Assembly: GCA_964491485.1 (NCBI GenBank)
Contig: CAZBGV010000147.1
Location: 1 to 8,250 of the forward strand
Origin: IDS-8 sp964491485
GTDB lineage: Bacteria > Pseudomonadota > Gammaproteobacteria > Steroidobacterales > Woeseiaceae
DNA: 8,250 nucleotides
Reading direction: 5' to 3'
Below are positions 1 through 6,743 of the stretch, piece by piece (the first letter of the stretch is position 1; every line of letters starts with the position of its first letter). Below the pieces are notes generated by a model, which worked only from the letters and a program-made list of their open reading frames with translations, made no database searches and had not been told where the DNA came from. Both the position numbers and the translations under genes were made by a program.

Positions 1-374
1 CGAGCACGTCACCGGAAACACCAACAGCAGGCGTCGCGTTCTTTCCATCGGAGTTCAGAGGGCGGGTCGGAGCGAACTGGTCGCACGATGACCTGATCCT
101 CGCCGCTGCCGTGAACTACATCGGCGGACTGACGGACACGCTGGTGACTCCGAACGTCGGCCGTGGCTCGATGACGACGCTTGACGTCGTGGCGGACTAC
201 CAGATGGACACGCCGATGATTGGCGATCTCGGAATCAATCTGGCGATCACCAACCTGTTCAACGAGGCGCCGCCGTTCATGCAGCCGGTGAATCCGATAT
301 ACATCAGCTATGACTCCCTGAACTATTCAGCGCTTGGGCGTGTGATCAACCTGAGCGTGCGCAAGCGATTCTGA
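1..374 (+). CDS. TonB-dependent receptor, C-terminal end (5' truncated by window)
   Basis: Frame 3 is open from the left edge to a TGA at 372-374, giving about 123 residues that end in the dipeptide Arg-Phe. A terminal Phe is the usual outer-membrane beta-barrel insertion signal. The sequence alternates polar and hydrophobic residues like barrel strands. It carries the late-barrel motif ITNLFNEAPP, the family's conserved 'N-L-F-(D/N)-x-x-P' segment, about 30 residues before the end. A Met at 111 is internal, because the frame and barrel-like sequence (FRGRVGANWSHDDLILAAAV) extend upstream of it. TonB receptors import large ligands across the outer membrane using ExbBD-TonB energy. The next gene is a lasso-peptide isopeptidase, so the likely ligand is a lasso peptide; this is inferred from context. 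The plug domain, TonB box and any FecI/FecR-type signalling extension lie off-window. Confidence 0.9.
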   Translation, partial: STSPETPTAGVAFFPSEFRGRVGANWSHDDLILAAAVNYIGGLTDTLVTPNVGRGSMTTLDVVADYQMDTPMIGDLGINLAITNLFNEAPPFMQPVNPIYISYDSLNYSALGRVINLSVRKRF

Positions 375-414
375 TCCCGGCCGCGAGCGCTGGTCGAAAG
401 CGCGTGGCCCGGGA
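375..414 (+). other. Imperfect hairpin between receptor and isopeptidase genes
   Basis: Directly after the receptor stop, TCCCGG (375-380) pairs with CCGGGA (409-414) and CC (381-382) with GG (406-407), leaving one bulged C at 408. After a small internal loop, GCGCT (387-391) pairs with AGCGC (399-403) around a 7-base loop. No T-run follows, so it does not look like an intrinsic terminator. It could protect the 3' end of the receptor message or tune receptor-to-isopeptidase expression. The pairing is seen; the role is inferred. Confidence 0.45.
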
Positions 415-435
415 ACATATCTGATCCAGTACTCC

Positions 436-442
436 GAGGAGA
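436..442 (+). promoter_or_regulatory. Ribosome binding site of the isopeptidase gene
   Basis: GAGGAGA sits 6 bases before the ATG at 449. It is a strong Shine-Dalgarno match and fixes the start, which also opens directly into a signal peptide. No convincing promoter is seen in the 74-base gap, so transcription probably reads through from the receptor gene. Confidence 0.75.
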
Positions 443-448
443 ATACCT

Positions 449-2542
449 ATGGGATTCGTGCTGCGAAGCTGCTTTGCGGCGGCGCTCCTGGTTGCGATCT
501 CTGGCGACAGCCATGCGCAAACGACGCCGAAGCCAACACCCCGGATGCTGGTCGAGGTCGCCGATTTTGCGGGGCTCGCTATCTCACCGGACGGTTCGAG
601 CGTAGCCTTTCGCGTAGACAGAGCATCCATCGAGCGGAACACCTACGATTCGACCTGGTACGTGACAGATATCAAAGGAGCGCAACCCCCGCTGAGACTC
701 GCGGACGGCGGGCTTCCACCCAGGTGGGGTGGAGTGCCGGTCAACGAGATACCACAATGGTCGCCCGATTCCGCCTGGCTCTACTTTCGGGCGTCGTTCG
801 CCGGGGAAACGCAGGTTTGGCGTGCATCACGGGACGGTTCTCGTGCTGAACGCGTGACATCTGATCCGGCGGACGTCGAGGCCTTTTCGATTGATCCCCA
901 GGGTCGAACGCTGACCTACCGGGTCGGTCCGACGCGCTATGCAATCGAGATCGCAGAAGAGGATGAATACGATCGCGGAATCCTGATCGACGGATCGATC
1001 AGGCCCCTGCAAAACCTGTTCCGATCGACCTTGGTCAATGGCCGCCTCGTCAGTCCCCGGGTGGGCGCAGGCTGGCACATGACATCTCCGCTGGGAGACG
1101 TACCCCCGCAGTATCGCTCAGTTGATCTCGCAACATTAGAGGTCGGGCCCGCAACGGATGCCGGGATCGCAGCCTTAGGCGAAGCGGACGACATCCGGGC
1201 TGATGCATCCGACAATGTGATTGCTCGCTTCCCGTCGCCGAGCGGCAGGCACGTCGCAATCTTGTCGGGAACGAGAGATGTTCGGGAAGTCGAGGTACTC
1301 GGGCTCGCAGAACCGTCTTCGTCTTCTGTTTGCGGACCGTGTGGAGAGCTCTTCGTGGAAGGTCTCGCATGGAGAAACGACGGTGAGCTCATCATTACGG
1401 CGCGGAATGATGCTACGCAGGACTACGCCCAATCGCTCTATTCATGGCGTATCTCGAAGGATTCGATCCGGCTCATCGTGGCTGCGGATGGTCTTTTAAA
1501 TGGCTTTCGGTTTCCCTCCAGCAATGCATCATGCGCTATCGGTGCGCAGTTCGGCATATGTGTGTCGGCCTCCGCAAACGTGCCGCCCCGTCTGGAGCGC
1601 GTCGATCTGGACTCCGGGAAACGAGAAATTCTGTTCGACCCGAATATCGTATTGGCTCAGGCAAGCAGCACTGTAGATTCCGAGTTGCTTACCTGGGCGA
1701 ATCCGGACGGACACCGGTTTACAGGGCACCTGTTCATGCCCCCATTCCGTCGACCCGACGAGCGGGTTCCACTTTTCGTCACCTATTACGCTTGCCCCGG
1801 CTATCTTCGGGGCGGTTTCGGTGACGAATGGCCGCTCTTGTCATTCGCGAGCTCCGGAATCGCGGCGCTCTGCGTGAATCACTATCGTCCAAGCAGGGTC
1901 AATCGCGACGCCGCAGTCGACTATGACATCGGCCGCGTCAGCGTCGAGACGATCGCCGGCATCTTGTATGACCGTGGTCTTGTTGATCGTGAAGCCATCG
2001 GGATGGGTGGCCTGAGCTACGGCAGCGAAATTACGATCTGGACTGCGGCGAATTCCGATCTACTCGCGGCCGCTTCGACTACGTCACCGTCAGGCACGCC
2101 CACCTGGTATTGGTCCCTGGCACTGCTGGAGGGCTGGCCCGAAGCTGCCATGAGGAGCTGGAGGTTGGGGTCACCGATGGAAACTCCTGATCGTTGGAGG
2201 CAGATATCGCCTGCCTACTTCCCGGAACGGATCAAGGCACCTCTACTCATGCAGATGGCTGAGGAAGAATACCGGGCAGCGCTGGACTACTATGTGCCGA
2301 TGGTCCGGGCAGGTGCCCCCGTGGAAATGTATGCTTTTCCGCATGCGGGGCATTGGAAGTTCTTACCGAGGCAGAAACTCGCTTCCTATGAGCGCGACCT
2401 GGACTGGTTCCGCTTCTGGCTGCAGGGAGTCGAGGACGACGATAGCCGAAAAGAACAACAGTATGCCCGCTGGCGCGTGCTGCAATCCCGGCAATGTGAG
2501 GGGGCAAAGGAAAGCCCTCCCTGGTATTGTCGATCCAAGTAA
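449..2542 (+). CDS. Atxe2-type lasso-peptide isopeptidase (S9/prolyl-oligopeptidase family), secreted
   Basis: This 697-residue protein has a Sec signal peptide with likely cleavage after SHA (residues 21-23), placing it in the periplasm. Residues about 30-410 have the WD/TolB-like repeats of an S9 beta-propeller (SPDGSSVAFRV, WSPDSAWLYFR). Residues about 415-660 form the alpha/beta-hydrolase domain, with nucleophile motif G-L-S-Y-G (Ser523). The likely catalytic His is H635 in HAGHWK. Whole-length features match the Atxe2 group rather than generic DPP-type peptidases: the opening LVEVADFAGLAISPDG, RASIERNTYDSTWYV, EEDEYDRGILIDG and LRGGFGDEWP segments, and the ending LDWFRFWLQG plus YARW. 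Atxe2 cuts the isopeptide bond of threaded lasso peptides to give the linear form. At the usual acid position there is Glu (605-607) instead of an obvious Asp. Cys pairs (295/298, 362/371, 683/694) suggest disulfides. The TonB receptor just upstream supports the role. At least four TTA Leu codons (L230, L243, L350, L639) and lower GC set it apart from the GH gene. Other S9 peptidase activity remains possible. Confidence 0.85.
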   Translation: MGFVLRSCFAAALLVAISGDSHAQTTPKPTPRMLVEVADFAGLAISPDGSSVAFRVDRASIERNTYDSTWYVTDIKGAQPPLRLADGGLPPRWGGVPVNEIPQWSPDSAWLYFRASFAGETQVWRASRDGSRAERVTSDPADVEAFSIDPQGRTLTYRVGPTRYAIEIAEEDEYDRGILIDGSIRPLQNLFRSTLVNGRLVSPRVGAGWHMTSPLGDVPPQYRSVDLATLEVGPATDAGIAALGEADDIRADASDNVIARFPSPSGRHVAILSGTRDVREVEVLGLAEPSSSSVCGPCGELFVEGLAWRNDGELIITARNDATQDYAQSLYSWRISKDSIRLIVAADGLLNGFRFPSSNASCAIGAQFGICVSASANVPPRLERVDLDSGKREILFDPNIVLAQASSTVDSELLTWANPDGHRFTGHLFMPPFRRPDERVPLFVTYYACPGYLRGGFGDEWPLLSFASSGIAALCVNHYRPSRVNRDAAVDYDIGRVSVETIAGILYDRGLVDREAIGMGGLSYGSEITIWTAANSDLLAAASTTSPSGTPTWYWSLALLEGWPEAAMRSWRLGSPMETPDRWRQISPAYFPERIKAPLLMQMAEEEYRAALDYYVPMVRAGAPVEMYAFPHAGHWKFLPRQKLASYERDLDWFRFWLQGVEDDDSRKEQQYARWRVLQSRQCEGAKESPPWYCRSK

Positions 2543-2690
2543 GGCGAGGTGTGTCCGGCGCGAACGAGCTACCCGGCAGGAACGGATCGGGGGCCGTCAG
2601 GCATCTCGCGAATAACGTACGATCAATTTGCAGCGTGGGTAGTGGGCGAGTCCAGCGCATTCCATGCGTATTGTTTAACGGGAACTCGCA
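2543..2690. other. Convergent intergenic gap
   Basis: These 148 bases separate the isopeptidase stop from the stop of the opposing glycoside hydrolase gene. They hold the candidate terminator at 2646-2689 and otherwise nothing I can assign. I looked for a short lasso-precursor ORF (leader with a penultimate Thr, a core starting Gly/Ser/Ala, and Asp/Glu at core position 7-9) and did not find one. No tRNA, IS end or clear direct repeat is visible, although this is where base composition changes. Confidence 0.6.
2646..2689 (+). terminator. Candidate terminator after isopeptidase gene
   Basis: The inner hairpin CGCAT (2656-2660), loop TCC, ATGCG (2664-2668) is followed by the moderately T-rich TATTGTTT (2669-2676). 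An outer inverted repeat, GCGAGT (2646-2651) and ACTCGC (2684-2689), encloses it and ends next to the opposing gene's stop, so the structure might serve both genes. The stem is short and the T-run interrupted, so confidence is limited. Confidence 0.4.
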
Positions 2691-4955
2691 TCACTTCCTC
2701 AGCCCATCGGCTGCGCGCGAGTCCTGCAGCGACGCCGCCGCGTCCTCGGCAGGCAGGACCAACCGGGTATGGCCACGCGGAATATCGCGATCGAGGACGG
2801 CGGGCGGCGATGTTTTGCCGGGCCGAGTCCAGCGCAGGCGGAACGCCGGTCCACTGTTGTTCAGGTTCAGCGTCACCCATCCGTCCGTCGCCTGCCACTC
2901 GAGATCGACCACGCTCTTGCCGACGCGCACCCCTTCGACTCGGAGCGCCTGCCACGAGGCAGGCAGTTGCGGTGCAAACTCGAGGAGGTTGTTCCTGGCG
3001 TCGGATTGCAAACCCAGCATGCCGTGGATCGCCGCCGACAGGAACCCGGCCGACGACCAGGTCTGCTCCGGCACGGACTCGCGTTGCGGCGTGAACGCGT
3101 TGCCGGTCATCACCTCGTGCATGTGTCCGAGCGAATCGGCCGACGCCCACGGCACGAGGCTCCGCCACAGCGTGTATGCGTCCTCCGGCCGCCGCGCGCG
3201 CCACAGGATCTCTGCCGCCGCCGCGGTGCCGTGACCCCACACGCTGCCTTTCGCGTAAGACGCCGGATCGTAGTCTCGGGCCGTGGTCGGCTTGCTGCGC
3301 AGTCCCCAGGGCGTCAGGTAGGTCGGCGTCGTGAGCCGATCCAGTGTCGCTGACCTCTCTTCCGGTGTCGCGGCGCCGGAGGTGGTCGCGGCGAGGTCCG
3401 CAGCGGCGGTGCTCTCTCCCGGTTTGCCGGAGCGGAAGAACCCGCTGATCCAGCGGTGCGCGCGTGTATCGCGGTAGCGCGACCGCAGGCTCGCGCGGGC
3501 GCGAAGGCTGGCCGCTGCCGCCTCCTCGCTCAGCGCGGTGTCCCCCATCGCTGTTGCCAGTCCGGACATCGCCTGGGCAGCCTCCACCCAGGCCGCGGAC
3601 AGCGTGAGCTCGTCGGTCAACCGGTCCTGCTCGTTGCCGGCCATCTTGTCGGCCGGCACGCGCGGCAGGCCGTCGCTCTCGTCGAGAGTCGAAAGACAGT
3701 AGCGATACGCTGCGAGCGTTTGCGGCCAGTGGCGGACCAGAAACGCGTGATCGCCGGTGGCGCGGTCATACTCGGCGAGCACGGCCAGGAAGTCGAACGT
3801 GATGTCGACGTGCACATAGAGGTACGGATAGTCGTTGGCCCAGTCCAGGAACGGCGCGCTCTGCGCGATCTCGTGCCAGATCATCCCGTTCTCGGGTTTC
3901 TGGTAACGGTAGATGAATTCGAGCTCGTCGGCGGCACGCGCGTAGTCGCCTTCGAGGAGCAGCGCGCGCGTGGCGAGCAGGCCGTCGCCGGCGAAGTACC
4001 AGGCGTATTGCGGTCGGCGCGCGCCGCGCGAAGGTCCGTAGCCCGCGACGAGCCCGCAGCCGAGGCGGGCATTGCAAGTCCAGGCCTGCTCCAGGGCGAT
4101 CTGCGCCCAGCGGATGGCGCGATTCGCGTGCGGATCGGGCGTCGTAATTCTCACGACGCCACGCTGCTCGAAGCGCCCGACGTCTGCTGGAGCCGGAGCG
4201 CCCGGAGCGCGCAGCAGCGACGCGGTGGTTGCGTGGACGTCTTCATCCGCTTCGCTCTGCCCGGCGAATACCAGTGTCGCGCAGCGTCCACCCTCGCACG
4301 GCACGGGTTCGAGCGTAACAGAGACGAAACGCTCGAAGGCGCCGCCGCGACGGTCGTTGCCCGGCCGGGTGTGCTCGCCGGCCTGCGGCGACGAAATGAG
4401 CGCGCGGAACCGGCCCGTCGGCTCGCTCAGCAGGAAGCCATGCGCGTCCTCGTCCCAGGCCATTTCCTGGCCGCCGATTGCCGCCGGCCACATCAGGTTC
4501 AGGGATGAACGGAATCGTACCTTGACCTCGAGGTCACGCCGGCCCTCCAACTCGAAGCGCACGAGGATCCCGGGCCGCTCCTCACGCGTGGTGATGCGTT
4601 CGCGCACCCGGAAGTCCGCACCGGTGTAGATGCGCGTGACCGCCAGCGGGTCGACGTCCACCGCGGAGAGCAGCGTGATGCCCGGAACGGCAGCGCCGCC
4701 GGGTTGTACGAATTCCAGCGTATAGCCGGACACGAGCTGCAGAGGAAATGTCCAGAACTCCAGGCCGTCTTCCGGGTAGCCGCCTGCGAATGCACGCAGG
4801 CCGTGTACCGAGACGTACCGGTCGGGATGCGCCCGCGCCGTCGACCAGGCAGGGAGGCCGACCGTGGATCGCGCGGTGGGCGCCGGCGCCGGTGCAGGCT
4901 GGGCGCAGGCGCCGACGCCGAGAAGCCAGGCAGCCACAATGAGAGAGCGAAGCAT
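2691..4955 (-). CDS. Lipoprotein glycoside hydrolase, six-hairpin (alpha/alpha)6 / glycogen-debranching-like
   Basis: From the chosen ATG the product has 754 residues. The N-terminus is a lipoprotein signal: a hydrophobic stretch ending V-G-A-C with the lipid-attachment Cys at 17, then an Ala/Pro-rich linker. Residues about 30-250 look like the beta-rich N-terminal domain of this class. About 270-650 is an (alpha/alpha)6 barrel with the markers WYFAGDGLLATRALL (319-333), ENGMIWHEI (355-363), DITFDFL (384-390), YAKGSVWGHGTA (567-578) and EQTWSSAGFLSAAIHGMLGL (630-649). About 655-710 is the closing beta segment (LPASWQALRVEGVRVG). The YxxGSVW and QxW...G...LLGL pattern is typical of amylo-1,6-glucosidase/GH63-like enzymes. 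D324 and E630 are candidate acid/base residues, by inference. The substrate is unknown. The frame extends upstream to 5033, but AGGAGG six bases before 4955 and the clean lipoprotein signal favour the shorter start. It lies 129 bases downstream of the symporter gene on the same strand. Confidence 0.8.
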   Translation of the reverse strand: MLRSLIVAAWLLGVGACAQPAPAPAPTARSTVGLPAWSTARAHPDRYVSVHGLRAFAGGYPEDGLEFWTFPLQLVSGYTLEFVQPGGAAVPGITLLSAVDVDPLAVTRIYTGADFRVRERITTREERPGILVRFELEGRRDLEVKVRFRSSLNLMWPAAIGGQEMAWDEDAHGFLLSEPTGRFRALISSPQAGEHTRPGNDRRGGAFERFVSVTLEPVPCEGGRCATLVFAGQSEADEDVHATTASLLRAPGAPAPADVGRFEQRGVVRITTPDPHANRAIRWAQIALEQAWTCNARLGCGLVAGYGPSRGARRPQYAWYFAGDGLLATRALLLEGDYARAADELEFIYRYQKPENGMIWHEIAQSAPFLDWANDYPYLYVHVDITFDFLAVLAEYDRATGDHAFLVRHWPQTLAAYRYCLSTLDESDGLPRVPADKMAGNEQDRLTDELTLSAAWVEAAQAMSGLATAMGDTALSEEAAAASLRARASLRSRYRDTRAHRWISGFFRSGKPGESTAAADLAATTSGAATPEERSATLDRLTTPTYLTPWGLRSKPTTARDYDPASYAKGSVWGHGTAAAAEILWRARRPEDAYTLWRSLVPWASADSLGHMHEVMTGNAFTPQRESVPEQTWSSAGFLSAAIHGMLGLQSDARNNLLEFAPQLPASWQALRVEGVRVGKSVVDLEWQATDGWVTLNLNNSGPAFRLRWTRPGKTSPPAVLDRDIPRGHTRLVLPAEDAAASLQDSRAADGLRK

Positions 4956-4978
4956 GCAGCCCCTCCTGCGGAGCATGC
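4952..4978 (-). promoter_or_regulatory. Shine-Dalgarno site of the glycosidase gene, inside a possible hairpin
   Basis: On the minus strand AGGAGG (complement of 4962-4967) lies six bases before the ATG at 4955 and decides the start. The site sits in a small foldable element. GCAG (complement of 4966-4969) can pair with CTGC (complement of 4956-4959), and the outer GCAT and ATGC (complements of 4975-4978 and 4952-4955) can also pair. That leaves most of the SD in the loop and the start codon in the stem. The SD is clear; regulation by the fold is conjecture. Confidence 0.55.
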
Positions 4979-5022
4979 GCGGCCCCGCGACCGTCAGGTC
5001 GGGTTGAACGCTGCTGGCGGCG

Positions 5023-5079
5023 AAAAAGCACATCGCCGGGCGTCGGCGAGGGGAGCCGCTCGCGCTCCCGTGCTCGCCG
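5023..5079 (-). terminator. Strong hairpin/terminator candidate between symporter and glycosidase genes
   Basis: Just past the symporter stop, CGGCGAG+GGGAGC (5044-5056) pairs with GCTCCC (5064-5069) and CTCGCCG (5073-5079). This makes a 13-bp stem with one 3-base bulge and a 7-base loop. On the minus strand a run of five T (complement of 5023-5027) follows 16 bases later. A competing smaller stem (5034-5038 with 5044-5048) ends closer to that T-run. Either could terminate or attenuate symporter transcription, so the glycosidase gene may be partly uncoupled from it. Confidence 0.5.
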
Positions 5080-5084
5080 TCGGG

Positions 5085-6743
5085 CTAATCGGTCCCCTCG
5101 ATCCGCAGGGCGGCGTCCGGCGCCGCGGCGGGCAGCGGAGCGATGGCGCTTTTTCCCCTCCCGTTGAACACCGGGAACTCCCCGGCCTTGTAGCGCCGCC
5201 AGTAGTCGTCCAGCGTCGCCTTCACCTTGCCGTGCAGCAGGTACACGCCGATGAGGTTGGGCAGCGACATGCCGAGGATCATGAGGTCGCCGAACTCGAG
5301 CACGTTCAGCGCCGTGATCACGGAGCCGAGGAACGTGAACAGCAGGAACAGCAGCTTGTAGTAGATCGATGCACGCTCGCCGAACAGCCAGACGGTGCAG
5401 CGCTCGCCGTAATACGACCACGAGATCATGGTCGAATAGGCGAACATGAACACCGAGAACGCGAGCACGTAGGGGAACCAGGCGATGTGCTCGCCGAACG
5501 CGCGCGACGTGAGCGCCGCGCCCTGGGCAGTGGCGATGACGTCCGCGTAGGCCGGGTTGTTGTAGGCACCGGTGATGTTGATCACCAGCGCTGTCATGGT
5601 GCAGATGACCACGGTGTCGATGAACGGCTCGAGCAGCGCGACCGTGCCTTCCCGGATCGGGAACTTCGTTTTCGCCGCCGAGTGTGCAATCGACGCGGAC
5701 CCGGCACCGGCCTCGTTCGAGAACGCGGCCCGCTGGAATCCGACCACCATCACGCCGACCAGCCCGCCGAAAGCCGCATCCGGCGCGAACGCTTCGGTGA
5801 AGATGCGGGCGAACGCCACCGGGACCATCCCCGAGTTCGTCAGGATCACGAAGAGGCAGCCGAGGATGTAGACGATCGCCATCAGCGGCACGATCTTCTC
5901 GGCGACGTTCGCGATGCGCCGGATGCCGCCGAGAATGACGATGCCGACGAGGAACGTCATCACCAGGCCGTACACCCAGGGTACGCCGTTAAGCCACGGG
6001 ATGGACTCCTGCACGGCATTCATCGACTGGTTGACCTGGAAGGAGTTGCCTCCGGCCAGCGATCCGCCGACGCACAGGATGGCGAACAGCACCGCGATGC
6101 CCTTGCCGAACCGTGGCCAGCCTTTCTCCGCAAAGCCCTTCGACAGGTACTGCACGGGACCGCCGAGCACCCGGTTGTCAGTGCGGATCTCCCGGTACAT
6201 CAGTCCCAGCGTGCATTCCGTGAACTTCGTGGTCATGCCGATCAGGCCGGCGACGATCATCCAGAAGGTCGCGCCGGGGCCGCCGAGCGTGATCGCGATG
6301 GCGACGCCGGCGATGTTGCCGAGGCCCACGGTGGCGGACAGGGCGCAGCTCAGCGCCTGGAAGTGCGACACGTCCCCGGGCTCGCTCGGATCGGTGTACT
6401 TGCCGCGCACGAGCTGGACGGCGTGCCGGAAACCGCGAAGATTGAAGAAGCCCATGCGCAGCGTCAGGAAAACGCCGCCGGCCACCAGCCACAGGACGAT
6501 GAACGGCAACTGCACCGTGTCGTCCCAGAACACGACGTCGAAGAAGAGCACCGCGCCCACGATCGCGTTGAGGTCGCCCATCGCCTGGTCGGCGACATCC
6601 ATTACGCCTTCCTGGCGGAGCTCGACGGCACTCCGGGCGGCGGAGCCGGCCTCGTCCGCCGCGGGAGCCGCGATTGCGGGTCCACCCGGCACGGCTGCCG
6701 CCATGAGAATGAAAAGCAATGTGCTCAGCAACAGGTGGCGCAT
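5085..6743 (-). CDS. AGCS-family sodium:alanine/glycine (amino acid) symporter with N-terminal signal peptide
   Basis: This 552-residue inner-membrane protein couples Na+ (or H+) influx to uptake of small amino acids such as alanine or glycine. Diagnostic AGCS segments are present: FQALSCALSATVGLGNIAGV (128-147, an unwound-helix region of the LeuT-type fold), the signature GGPGATFWMIVAGLIG (154-169), QYLSKGF (198-204), and FSNEAGAGSASIAHSAA (341-357). About 11-12 hydrophobic segments can be drawn from residue 56 to 504, and a short Ala/Pro-rich hydrophilic tail follows. The core usually starts near the MDVADQAMGDLNAIVG segment (from residue 48). Here about 47 extra residues precede it, and they look like a cleavable signal peptide with a possible cut after PAIA (residues 22-25). 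The start ATG has only a modest SD (AGGA, 4 bases upstream). Met48 as an alternative start is possible but would discard the signal-like stretch. The exact substrate cannot be told from the sequence. Confidence 0.92.
   Translation of the reverse strand: MRHLLLSTLLFILMAAAVPGGPAIAAPAADEAGSAARSAVELRQEGVMDVADQAMGDLNAIVGAVLFFDVVFWDDTVQLPFIVLWLVAGGVFLTLRMGFFNLRGFRHAVQLVRGKYTDPSEPGDVSHFQALSCALSATVGLGNIAGVAIAITLGGPGATFWMIVAGLIGMTTKFTECTLGLMYREIRTDNRVLGGPVQYLSKGFAEKGWPRFGKGIAVLFAILCVGGSLAGGNSFQVNQSMNAVQESIPWLNGVPWVYGLVMTFLVGIVILGGIRRIANVAEKIVPLMAIVYILGCLFVILTNSGMVPVAFARIFTEAFAPDAAFGGLVGVMVVGFQRAAFSNEAGAGSASIAHSAAKTKFPIREGTVALLEPFIDTVVICTMTALVINITGAYNNPAYADVIATAQGAALTSRAFGEHIAWFPYVLAFSVFMFAYSTMISWSYYGERCTVWLFGERASIYYKLLFLLFTFLGSVITALNVLEFGDLMILGMSLPNLIGVYLLHGKVKATLDDYWRRYKAGEFPVFNGRGKSAIAPLPAAAPDAALRIEGTD

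Noticed and set aside
937..1395. Minus-strand ORFs of 106-152 codons inside the isopeptidase gene
   Set aside because: They overlap a complete, motif-rich gene and have no recognisable protein features.
449..2542. Plain dipeptidyl-peptidase IV or acylaminoacyl-peptidase annotation
   Set aside because: The fold is the same, but several full-length segments and the TonB-receptor neighbour fit the Atxe2 isopeptidase group better. Kept only as the alternative.
2527..3234. Plus-strand ORFs from 2527 and 2549 as a lasso precursor or other small gene
   Set aside because: Both run deep into the opposing glycosidase gene. Their N-termini lack a lasso leader/core pattern and are Arg/Ser-rich shadow sequence.
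4956..5033. Upstream starts for the glycosidase at 5033 or 4976
   Set aside because: Neither has a good SD and both would put extra residues ahead of the lipoprotein signal, while AGGAGG sits six bases before 4955.
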